Assembly: GCA_964497515.1 (NCBI GenBank) | Contig: CAZCCV010000040.1 | Span: 1 to 17,543, forward strand | Reading direction: 5' to 3' | Length of the DNA: 17,543 nt | Origin: CAZCCV01 sp964497515 | GTDB taxonomy: Bacteria > Armatimonadota > UBA5829 > DTLH01 | Shown: one piece after another, positions 1 through 7,271 of the stretch | Layout: each line of letters starts with the position of its first letter | Position numbering within the stretch: position 1 is the stretch's first letter | Made by a program: the position numbers and the translations under genes | The notes under the pieces: generated by a model | What the model saw: only the letters and a program-made list of their open reading frames with translations | Told to the model about the DNA's origin: nothing | Database searches by the model: none

Positions 1-1
1 C

Positions 2-220
2 ATTAGCGTTACAAAGATAGCATAAATCACAATAAAGGGGACATTTTCCCTCTGCTATAACAGGGCAGTTGTCGCGCAAAGAATATCTGAATCCAAATCT
101 ATTCAACAATACAGCAGAAACAAGTCGATTCCGAACCAGAAGCTCATCATTAGGAGCCTTTTTGTGCAGCGTGCGCACTGAGTTGAGATGGCGCCGCACA
201 GCCGACGAGCCAAATGACAC
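2..220 (-). CDS. Partial radical-SAM-like protein (N-terminal part, runs off window)
   Basis: This minus-strand frame has no stop from about 328 down to the window edge. It contains a cysteine cluster of the form CPLYCDLC, i.e. CxxxCxxC, with Cys codons at 41-43, 29-31 and 20-22 and a further Cys at 11-13. CxxxCxxC is the [4Fe-4S]-ligating signature of radical SAM enzymes, and a tyrosine right after the third cysteine is common there. An earlier Cys-Pro precedes the cluster. The rest of the protein would lie left of coordinate 1. There is no ATG in the frame. GTG at 220 is the first plausible start but has no well-spaced ribosome binding site, so the 5' end may be eroded. It is read in the same direction as the secreted protein gene upstream, 177 bp away. 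The substrate cannot be inferred, and a chance open frame is possible. Confidence 0.35.
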   Translation of the reverse strand, partial: MSFGSSAVRRHLNSVRTLHKKAPNDELLVRNRLVSAVLLNRFGFRYSLRDNCPVIAEGKCPLYCDLCYLCNAN

Positions 221-396
221 CCCCTGAGGATGACCAGTAGATATCTGGCTTTTCTCAGTGCCAGACGATCGGTACTGCCATCCATCACGAATTTCACATA
301 CCCGTTGCCCACTATCTTTCGGACAGTGTCATCCTCAGTATAGGTGCTTCCCGGACTGGATGCTTCGGTACACGCTAACTAATTGCTATTGTTCAG
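221..396. other. Intergenic region left of the secreted protein gene
   Basis: This stretch lies between the stop of the large secreted protein gene (397) and the partial frame at the left edge. A second minus-strand open frame (103-312) overlaps it but has no recognisable motif. I see no convincing terminator or promoter. The two overlapping minus frames here could be one frameshifted gene. Confidence 0.3.
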
Positions 397-3300
397 TTAA
401 GGCCATATTGGCGGTTGGAACTGAATCCGACCGCCCACTCTGCGTTCGAATGTAACCAGATCGGTCTCGCCATGGAAATAGGCGACCATCGGCTCTGTAA
501 TATCGAGCCAGCAGTAGTCGACTTCTCCTTTATGCTCTATCTTGAAGTGAAGGAGTCCGTTGCCACCGTGTACACTAATGTAACCGAACGGATTAGGTTG
601 CATGGTGTCCCCGGTATGCGCTGGCGGAACCTTGCTCGGATCTATCGGAACGTTCGGAAGAACGAAAATACCGTCTGAGTCAGTGACTCCCTGAGCCTTG
701 ACCTGGTCAGATATACCTTCTCCAACGCTCGGTCTTCGGCACTTCTGATACATATTCACGACAGCACCAGCAAGCGGAGCACCATCCCGGCCGATTATCT
801 TCAGCTGCATGTTTGTCGGCAGGTTGTACATAAACTGCCCATAATAACCATGGGCATCATCCAGCCAGTGTTCCATCGCAAGCGCACTGAACTCCGAGAG
901 AACAGGACTACAACTTTGCATAAGGCACTCAGGCGCCAAATAACCAAGTCCAGAAACCTGGTTTTGTCTTCCTGCAAGATCCATGCAATACACGTCGATA
1001 AGACCTAATTGGTGCCCCATTTCGTGGAGCAGACCGTAATCGATATCATCGTTTATCCGGAAGTAAACTGAGACACTGCGTGGATCACCATCCGATGACG
1101 ACCGATACCTGAACGGGAACATTGCAAAATCAATAGTGTCGATAGAGGGATCAGGAGAACTATCATCGATTGGTTCAAGAATACCGTAGTGTACTCGTTT
1201 CTGAGTTCCAGCGGCAGCAAACATTTGGTTGAACTTTTTCATATGACGATTAAGCCAATCGAAAATATCGTCGGTCTGCGCAGTCGGCCATTTGGCAATT
1301 GTCCACATACGGAACTTCTCAATGAACCACTTATCGATGTAAGTTAAGAATGCAACCGACTTAGTATTCACTGTAAGTGAGTTGTTGTTTAGTCGGGCAT
1401 CTGTGACGTTTATTGCGAAGGTAATATCGTGCGATTCACCATCCCAATTCTTCACATAGGTAAACGTTGTCGTATCCTCTGGTGCCAGAGTAACCGACTT
1501 TGAAGGCGTCGAAACGACAACCCCATCTACCTTCCACGTAGCTGTAAGAGCTCCATTCCACGTATTTGTGCCACGGTTCCTCACTGTCGCAGTATACGTG
1601 CAAGGCTCACCAACGTCGGGCCACCGTTTTGTGTTCTCGGTCTGTCCCTGACCCAAGTGCGTTGACGCCGGGATTACATACGGGCCAAAGCCAGAAGGCT
1701 CTGTGACCTCAAAATCTTCATACATAGCAGCATAGCGTGGATAACGCGGCGTGCGTGAAACAGTCAACACCTGCAGATCAGTCTCGTCTTTAGGAATGAA
1801 CGGACCGATGCTCTTAACTGTTTTAATCTCGCCTCCACTCGTTGGAACCGACGTAACGGCATAGTAATAGCGGGTATTGTTATCCAGTGAAGTGTCGAGG
1901 TATCCGGTATTATTAACACCCGGAACAGTTGCAATTGGGATCATACCTGCTACCGAGTTAAATGGCAACGAGGAACGATACACCGCATAGTGAGCAAACT
2001 GTCCGCTAAGATCAATAACAGGCCTCCAATCGAGCTGCACTACGCGATTGAGCGGTGTGCATCGCAACGGTGGCGGCGGAAGAATCACAGAAGCATCACT
2101 GTTTAAGTCGATGCAGGTGAACATATTTGCCACCTGGAACGTAGGAACACTGTGAGTCCCATTTGGGGTGCTCCAAATGGTTCTAATTGGAAGGTAGAGC
2201 ATTCCGTCAGGAGAGATTGTTGCACTGGCATTAGCAGTGCCAGCCGCATCTACTTCCAGTGTATCGATGAGAGATCCGTAGCTGACCTCATCTTTGATGG
2301 CGAAATACTTCTTTCCCTCGTTGTTACCGACAACAATCACTCCGTTTTGGGTAACTATTGGTGAAGAAGCCAATTGATCCAAGCATTTGCCCTCAGTGTC
2401 GTAAGTCCACGAAAGAGTCCCAGTGCTAACATTAAACGCATACAGCTTGCCGTCACCCTCTTGGCTGTTGGTCTGGAAATAGTACATCTGACCATCAGCA
2501 CGCAGACAACCGGTCGATTCTGCATACTGCGGATTCTTGCCGTTGGTTCGATTGAATACTTTGACCGCAGGGTCTGAACCCCAAAGAGGGTTGCCGTCTT
2601 TGTCCAACCCAATAACCCAAATACTATCTGAACCGGATGCAACGTAGATATTGCCGTTACTCGGATCGATAGTGGGACTGGCATCAGTTGTACCCGTGTT
2701 GCAGGCTATCGACCATATCAACGCACCAGAAGTGCCATCGAAACAATGGATCTTTCCGTCGCGTCCGGCAGCAATGACCTTGAGAACACTGCCATCCTGA
2801 TAAAATGCAGGTTCATTCTTCATACAGCCTGTCTGGCTAGCGGCATCCCAAGTAGTTAGAATAGCCAACCCATCATCTGTTCCGCCGTATGGGCGATCAT
2901 TCAGCATACTCAGAAAGATTCGTCCGTCCGGAAGTATTTTGGGATTTCCTGTACTGAGCTTCCAAGGGTTCGGATCTGATCCATTATGTCTGAAGCTTGC
3001 TGGGCCAGACACTGTAGCAAAAGCCATCAGAGGAAACCCACCGGGGTGTTGAGGGCTATCAGTAGCGTCATTTACGACGTAGATAGTCTCTCCGTTATTC
3101 GCAAACGCTGGAGTGTATCTCCCTATGATCTCTCCACCAGCCGGGTTACGTTGCCAGAAGACGGTACCTGTCCAGCGATCCATCCCCTGGACACCCTTTG
3201 GCCAGTGGTATCCACCGACAACAATATCAGCAGATTCAGGGCCAACCTCATCGTAGAATGTCATCTGTGTAGAGCTAACTCTTCCATCGATAGGTGAACC

Positions 3301-3507
3301 CGGAGTTGGGGTCTGCCATTTGAAGATGTCAAAAAATGAATTGTTTAGCCTGTTTTCAGGAACTGAAAAATCGGCTCTCCCTGTGTTCCAGATATCCCGC
3401 TGCTTCATAGGCCAACTTGCAGCAAGGGCATCAGTCGGGATCATTAGAAAAACTAGTAAGATGGTTACTAAGGGTAGTAGTACAGAGGAAGTAATTTTTT
3501 TTAACAA
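397..3507 (-). CDS. Secreted multidomain protein: PQQ-like propeller, FN3, CARDB-like region, HExxH metallopeptidase
   Basis: A protein of 1036 aa. TTG at 3507 is chosen as start because AAAGGAGG sits 7 nt upstream and a classic signal peptide follows at once (LLKK, a hydrophobic core, then an ALAA-type cleavage site near residue 30). The in-frame ATG at 3609 would put 34 unlikely residues before the signal and has no such ribosome binding site. About residues 75-470 are repeats of the PQQ/pyrrolo-quinoline type (for example GKIHCFDGTSGALIW and GKLYAFNVSTGTLSW), which fold as a beta-propeller. Residues about 474-552 resemble fibronectin type III, and about 632-709 resemble a CARDB/CARDB-like cell-adhesion domain. 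HEMGHQLGLID at 828-838 is a HExxHxxGxxD zinc site. The last ~110 residues resemble a carboxypeptidase-regulatory-like fold. It is probably exported; the peptidase substrate is unknown. Propeller and domain calls come from repeat pattern, not alignment. Confidence 0.85.
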   Translation of the reverse strand: MLKKITSSVLLPLVTILLVFLMIPTDALAASWPMKQRDIWNTGRADFSVPENRLNNSFFDIFKWQTPTPGSPIDGRVSSTQMTFYDEVGPESADIVVGGYHWPKGVQGMDRWTGTVFWQRNPAGGEIIGRYTPAFANNGETIYVVNDATDSPQHPGGFPLMAFATVSGPASFRHNGSDPNPWKLSTGNPKILPDGRIFLSMLNDRPYGGTDDGLAILTTWDAASQTGCMKNEPAFYQDGSVLKVIAAGRDGKIHCFDGTSGALIWSIACNTGTTDASPTIDPSNGNIYVASGSDSIWVIGLDKDGNPLWGSDPAVKVFNRTNGKNPQYAESTGCLRADGQMYYFQTNSQEGDGKLYAFNVSTGTLSWTYDTEGKCLDQLASSPIVTQNGVIVVGNNEGKKYFAIKDEVSYGSLIDTLEVDAAGTANASATISPDGMLYLPIRTIWSTPNGTHSVPTFQVANMFTCIDLNSDASVILPPPPLRCTPLNRVVQLDWRPVIDLSGQFAHYAVYRSSLPFNSVAGMIPIATVPGVNNTGYLDTSLDNNTRYYYAVTSVPTSGGEIKTVKSIGPFIPKDETDLQVLTVSRTPRYPRYAAMYEDFEVTEPSGFGPYVIPASTHLGQGQTENTKRWPDVGEPCTYTATVRNRGTNTWNGALTATWKVDGVVVSTPSKSVTLAPEDTTTFTYVKNWDGESHDITFAINVTDARLNNNSLTVNTKSVAFLTYIDKWFIEKFRMWTIAKWPTAQTDDIFDWLNRHMKKFNQMFAAAGTQKRVHYGILEPIDDSSPDPSIDTIDFAMFPFRYRSSSDGDPRSVSVYFRINDDIDYGLLHEMGHQLGLIDVYCMDLAGRQNQVSGLGYLAPECLMQSCSPVLSEFSALAMEHWLDDAHGYYGQFMYNLPTNMQLKIIGRDGAPLAGAVVNMYQKCRRPSVGEGISDQVKAQGVTDSDGIFVLPNVPIDPSKVPPAHTGDTMQPNPFGYISVHGGNGLLHFKIEHKGEVDYCWLDITEPMVAYFHGETDLVTFERRVGGRIQFQPPIWP

Positions 3508-3607
3508 GGCTAGGCCTCCTTTTACTGAACAGAAATGAAATGCACTCAATCTCCCATTCAGTTTTCTATGGGCATCATTATACCTGGAGCCGCATTGCCA
3601 CGACTGC

Positions 3608-3637
3608 ATTATGGATTACTCTGTGGAGCAATGTCAA
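3608..3637 (-). promoter_or_regulatory. Sigma70-type promoter of the secreted protein gene
   Basis: On the minus strand, TTGACA (3632-3637) is followed after 18 nt by CATAAT (3608-3613). The -35 box is a perfect match and the -10 box matches 5 of 6 positions. Transcription would start near 3600, giving a 5' leader of roughly 95 nt before the TTG at 3507. Confidence 0.6.
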
Positions 3638-3645
3638 GGGCAGGG

Positions 3646-3680
3646 GTAAGAGTTCAGGCTTAGATAGACTGAACTCTTAC
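3646..3680. repeat. Perfect 12-bp-arm palindrome upstream of the promoter
   Basis: GTAAGAGTTCAG (3646-3657) and its exact reverse complement CTGAACTCTTAC (3669-3680) are separated by 11 nt. The element ends 8 bp from the -35 box of the secreted protein promoter and is followed by no T-tract on either strand. It therefore looks more like a regulator binding site than a terminator. It could alternatively be a weak terminator-like structure after the TPR gene. Confidence 0.6.
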
Positions 3681-3886
3681 ATCGCAGTGCTCAAAAGACT
3701 AATAGCGATGACAAGCAGTAATGATAGTAACCGTTTTTTAGTTCTGAATCTTACCGTCTTTTATTCCTTTCCTCAAATCAACTTCTCGTCAGACAAAGCT
3801 GATACTTCATAATATTACAATGTTGGTTCGCCACTTGCTGCCAATTGAGTGTTCCTATTAGGAAACAAGCGAGAACAGGTTCATCC

Positions 3887-5017
3887 TTATCTTTCATCAC
3901 TCTGCCTTTTGTCAATCTGCTGCGAATGTGCGCCGGGGGATTCTACACGAGCCAGCAGCTTAGCCGCTTCCACACTTCGGCCCATTTCTTTCAGTCCTTT
4001 AGCATAATTTTTCATTGCATGAACAACTTGCTTGGAATCTTCTCCATACGCTTTTTGTCTAATTGACAAAGATCTCTCAAACAGAGTCTGTGCTTTCTCG
4101 TAATCACCTTCTACCAAGTGACAGAATGCATTACTCAACGTGTAGATCGCCAAGTAATGATAATTATTACTCGATGAATTATCCATAATTGCTATTGCTT
4201 CCGAATACGATTGTCCAGCTTCTTTGTACCTCTTCTCACCGTAGTACAAGTCCGCTAAATTACCTAAATCCGTAGCTATAAGAGGATTTTGTGTTCCCAA
4301 TATTTTCTTCCTGATATCAAGCACTTGCTTATATAGAGACTCCGCCTCGTTAACTTTCCCTTGGCGTAAGCGAAGATAGGCTAAATTGCTTAGTGTATTG
4401 GCATAATCAATGCTCTTTTTGCCCAAAGACTTCTCTCTAATCGCAAGTGAACGATTCAAGAAGGATTCAGCCTCTTGGAACTTGCCTTGGCGTGTATACA
4501 AGGCTCCAAGATTATTTAGGCTCTCCGCAACTAGATCGTCATCCGGCTTCAACCTCTTTTGTCTGATTTCAAGTGCACGTTCATATAGAGGTTTCGCTTC
4601 CGAATCCTTTTTCTGTTCACTGTAGACATTGCCGAGTGCATTCAAGTTGCGGGCAAGTGAGAGACTATCCGATCCTATCCTGCTCTCACAGTATTCAATT
4701 GCCCGTCCGTAGAGTCTCTCTGCCTCGGGATACTTTCCCTGCGAGAACTTGCTACAAGCTAGATCCTCGAGACTCTTACCTATCTGATAGTTTCTATCCG
4801 CAGACTGCTCCGCCATATCGAGAGCAGCCGAAAACGCCTGTTCAGCCTCATGATAGCGGCCTTGCTTCATATATTGTTTTCCACTTACATAGAGGCTATT
4901 CCATCGCTCCTGCGCAAGCGTAGCTTGCCTTTTTCCTCCAATGACCATAATCGAGACAACCAAGGCAATGCACAATAAAACCATTATTAGCCAAAATCTC
5001 GGATGCAATCTGCTCAT
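3887..5017 (-). CDS. Membrane-anchored TPR-repeat protein
   Basis: A protein of 376 aa with one N-terminal hydrophobic segment (about residues 8-28, FWLIMVLLCIALVVSIMVIG) acting as a signal anchor. The rest is built of tetratricopeptide repeats. The spacing of about 42 residues and phrases such as LNNLGALYTRQGKFQEAE and LSNLAYLRLRQGKVNEAE match the kinesin-light-chain-like TPR subfamily (TPR_10/TPR_12), with some seven repeats from about residue 36 to 350. Such domains are protein-binding scaffolds; no catalytic domain is attached. The ATG at 5017 has a GGAAGGA-type ribosome binding site at the long end of normal spacing. It lies upstream of the secreted protein on the same strand with a 379-bp gap that carries that gene's own promoter, so co-transcription is unlikely. 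The partner is unknown. Confidence 0.85.
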   Translation of the reverse strand: MSRLHPRFWLIMVLLCIALVVSIMVIGGKRQATLAQERWNSLYVSGKQYMKQGRYHEAEQAFSAALDMAEQSADRNYQIGKSLEDLACSKFSQGKYPEAERLYGRAIEYCESRIGSDSLSLARNLNALGNVYSEQKKDSEAKPLYERALEIRQKRLKPDDDLVAESLNNLGALYTRQGKFQEAESFLNRSLAIREKSLGKKSIDYANTLSNLAYLRLRQGKVNEAESLYKQVLDIRKKILGTQNPLIATDLGNLADLYYGEKRYKEAGQSYSEAIAIMDNSSSNNYHYLAIYTLSNAFCHLVEGDYEKAQTLFERSLSIRQKAYGEDSKQVVHAMKNYAKGLKEMGRSVEAAKLLARVESPGAHSQQIDKRQSDER

Positions 5018-5226
5018 GACTTATTAGTTCCTTCCGTCTGCAGAACATTCTAAAGGCGTTCTGCTTTACGAAAAAGATCACATGTCTCTCCTATCAATGC
5101 AATTGGAATCCAAACATCAGCGTCCAATCCAAACTGAATCATCATCTCGTGTCTGGTTATTTACGAAGTCTCCACACCTTTCTGATGTGCATCTTTTACG
5201 CTCGTAATCATCTACCCTATCATTCA
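5018..5226. other. Non-coding stretch between TPR gene and gnd remnant
   Basis: No supported gene. On the minus strand, a frame beginning inside the gnd remnant continues open for about 50 codons past its stop (through about 5115). It shows no recognisable 6-phosphogluconate dehydrogenase motif, so I cannot say whether it is decayed coding sequence. Confidence 0.3.
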
Positions 5227-5658
5227 TTACATCATCTGCTGCCTTAGGGTAAATGCCAATGACAACGCCTCCAGCCCCCATATTCCTCCGCTTGTTCCTG
5301 CGTCGATGAAATGAACTTTCTGTTCTTTGAGTTTTTTTGCTCTATCTATCGAGTCCTTATAGAAGGAGTTTCCGCCATCTATTGCAATGTCGCCGGCCGA
5401 TAGCTTTGGTGTAAGGCTTGTGAGGATATCATCAACAAGTTTTCTAGCAGGAACCATTATCCACATTACTCGAGGGATTGGTATTCTGTCTACCATACTG
5501 CTGATTGAAGGATTCCACGAGATACCGTTTTGCTCTGCAATTGGTTGTTGGTTGCTCGATAGATCCCAACCGTGAACTGTGTACCCGTAGCGAATCAACC
5601 TTGTGCCAATGTTCATTCCCATTCGGCCAAGCTCGACGATCCCTGATTCCTCCAACAA
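5227..5658 (-). pseudogene. gnd: 6-phosphogluconate dehydrogenase remnant (N-terminal half)
   Basis: The 143 codons match the NADP-binding half of the short, YqeC/GndA-like 6-phosphogluconate dehydrogenase family. Visible landmarks are GRMGMNIGTRLIRYGY near the start, VMWIMVPA, GDIAIDGGNSFYKDS, and VHFIDAGTSGGIWGLE around the catalytic loop. Intact members are roughly 300 aa. Here the match stops just after GIWGLE, replaced by a short unrelated tail and a stop, so the whole C-terminal helical domain with the catalytic Lys/His region is missing. The first glycine of the Rossmann motif is replaced by Glu (VELGRMG instead of VGLGRMG), and only a TTG is available as start. These three faults point to a dead gene. 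An intact copy would have catalysed oxidative decarboxylation of 6-phosphogluconate to ribulose-5-phosphate, which fits its place right after pgi on the same strand. Confidence 0.8.
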
Positions 5659-5682
5659 TGCTGCTGAGCTTCAAGAAGGAGA

Positions 5683-5731
5683 GTTCTCCGAGGGTACGTC
5701 TCGACAGGCTTCAAACCTTGTCTCGGAGAAC
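5683..5731. repeat. Stem-loop between pgi and the gnd remnant
   Basis: GTTCTCCGAG (5683-5692) and its exact reverse complement CTCGGAGAAC (5722-5731) form a 10-bp stem. The loop contains a second imperfect stem (GACAGG / CCTTGTC). It starts 33 nt after the pgi stop on the minus strand. There is no T-run after it, only a pyrimidine-rich CTCTCCTTCTTG, so it may be a weak terminator, an mRNA 3'-end stabiliser or an intergenic repeat. Confidence 0.5.
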
Positions 5732-5763
5732 CTCTTACGGGTCGGATTCTATTTTGAGCGAGT

Positions 5764-7110
5764 TTACCCGAATCGAATCTCACATCCGCCTTTGCCAGAA
5801 AGGAGCTTTCGAAGCTCTTCAGTTTGTTCTTCATACCCAGGTTTTCCAAGGAGGGCAAACATATGCTTCTTGTAAGCCTCAACTCCGGGCTGGTCGAATG
5901 GATTCACTCTGAGGAGATACCCACTCAGGGCGCAAGCCTTTTCAAAGAAGTAGAGCATAGCGCCGAGCGTCTGCTCGTTGATGGCAGGGAGTCTGAGGGT
6001 GGCATTAGGAACGCCGCCTTCGCGGTGGGCAAGCGCGGTTGCTCGGAATGCATCCCTGTTAATGTCGTGGATTTGACGTCCTACCAGATAGTTGAGTCCG
6101 TCGGCATTTGCAGCTTCGGATGGAACGGTGATCTCGGGTTCTCCGCCCTCTATATCGATGAACGTCTCAAATATGCTACGCCGTCCCTGCTGGATAAGTT
6201 GACCCATAGAGTGAAGATCGCTTGTGAGATCCACCGAGGCTGGGAATATCCCCATATTAGACTTTCCTTCGCTCTCGCCAAAGAGCTGTTTCCACCACTC
6301 GGCGATGTAGTGGAGTCTGGGTTCGAAGGAGGCCATTATCTCGATCTCCTTGCCTTTTCCATATAGCAGGTTGCGGGCAACTGCATAGTAATAAGCTGGG
6401 TTGGTCTTGAGGTCTGCATTCTTGCACGCATCGGCACATACTGACGCTGAATCGAGCAGCGACTCGACATCGATCCCTGCGTAAGCAATCGGAAGGAGCC
6501 CTACAGCAGAGAGAACAGAATAGCGACCACCTACATCATCCGGAACAACAAATGTTTCGTAACCTTGCTGCTCAGCAAGTCCACGAAGAGCACCCTTACT
6601 TGCGTCTGTAGTTGCCACTATGAACTTGCTGGAATCGTTGCCCTGGGATTCGACAATTTGCCGCAAAACCCTAAAAGCTATTGCGGGCTCTGTTGTCGTA
6701 CCGGATTTCGAGATCACGTTAACGGCAATGCGCTTACCTTCTAGTCTGTTGAGGAGCCATTTTAGGTAGTGTGCCGAAATGTTCTGACCTGCAAAAAAGA
6801 CTTGTTCCGATCCTTCTCCGCCGATAGCTTCGATAACAGCCCTCGCCCCAAGGTAAGAGCCCCCTATCCCAATGACCATAAGTGCATCCGATTTCGATCT
6901 TAGTTCCTCGGCAGCTCTTTTGATTCGATTAACCTCTGCCGAGGATATCATCGAACGAGGATCGAGCCAGCCGAGGAAATCGGAGCCTGCTCCGGTACGG
7001 GAATGGAGCTTCTCGTGGCAAAGGGTAACCCCATCCTGCCAGGAATAGACCTCTTCCGGAGTAACCTCGGGAGCAAGATATGACACATCAAGTGTAAGCG
7101 GAATTGACAT
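5764..7110 (-). CDS. pgi: Glucose-6-phosphate isomerase
   Basis: A protein of 448 aa, the usual size of the Bacillus-type short Pgi. It interconverts glucose-6-phosphate and fructose-6-phosphate in the cytoplasm. Family landmarks are present in order: VIGIGGSYLGARAV (phosphosugar-binding SIS fold), VNVISKSGTTTEPA, PDDVGGRYSVLSAVGLLP (Pgi signature), GESEGKSNMGIFPA near residues 278-290 with the conserved Glu, an HREGG histidine, and a C-terminal AYKKHMFALLG with the conserved Lys. The ATG at 7110 is chosen because TGGAGG lies 7 nt upstream; the longer frame to 7173 adds residues foreign to the family. The antiporter gene lies 161 bp upstream on the same strand, and a dead gnd copy follows. 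No catalytic residue appears to be missing. Confidence 0.95.
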   Translation of the reverse strand: MSIPLTLDVSYLAPEVTPEEVYSWQDGVTLCHEKLHSRTGAGSDFLGWLDPRSMISSAEVNRIKRAAEELRSKSDALMVIGIGGSYLGARAVIEAIGGEGSEQVFFAGQNISAHYLKWLLNRLEGKRIAVNVISKSGTTTEPAIAFRVLRQIVESQGNDSSKFIVATTDASKGALRGLAEQQGYETFVVPDDVGGRYSVLSAVGLLPIAYAGIDVESLLDSASVCADACKNADLKTNPAYYYAVARNLLYGKGKEIEIMASFEPRLHYIAEWWKQLFGESEGKSNMGIFPASVDLTSDLHSMGQLIQQGRRSIFETFIDIEGGEPEITVPSEAANADGLNYLVGRQIHDINRDAFRATALAHREGGVPNATLRLPAINEQTLGAMLYFFEKACALSGYLLRVNPFDQPGVEAYKKHMFALLGKPGYEEQTEELRKLLSGKGGCEIRFG

Positions 7111-7200
7111 CAAAAGACCTCCATAGGAAAAGCAGAACGCCAGGTAACACTCCCGATAGCCAGGGTGCTTCAATTAGTGTAACAGAAGATGAGGTACCAG

Positions 7201-7221
7201 AATAGAATGAAGAATTCTATT
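7201..7221. repeat. AT-rich inverted repeat between antiporter and pgi
   Basis: AATAGAAT (7201-7208) and ATTCTATT (7214-7221) are perfect inverted repeats separated by 5 nt. They lie in the 161-bp gap upstream of pgi and downstream of the antiporter. The size and symmetry suit a small operator for pgi, but no clear promoter boxes could be paired with it. Confidence 0.35.
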
Positions 7222-7271
7222 GCGAGCAGCCACCCCCTCATGTGCTTTAGAGACAGGCTACATTTTGAGTC

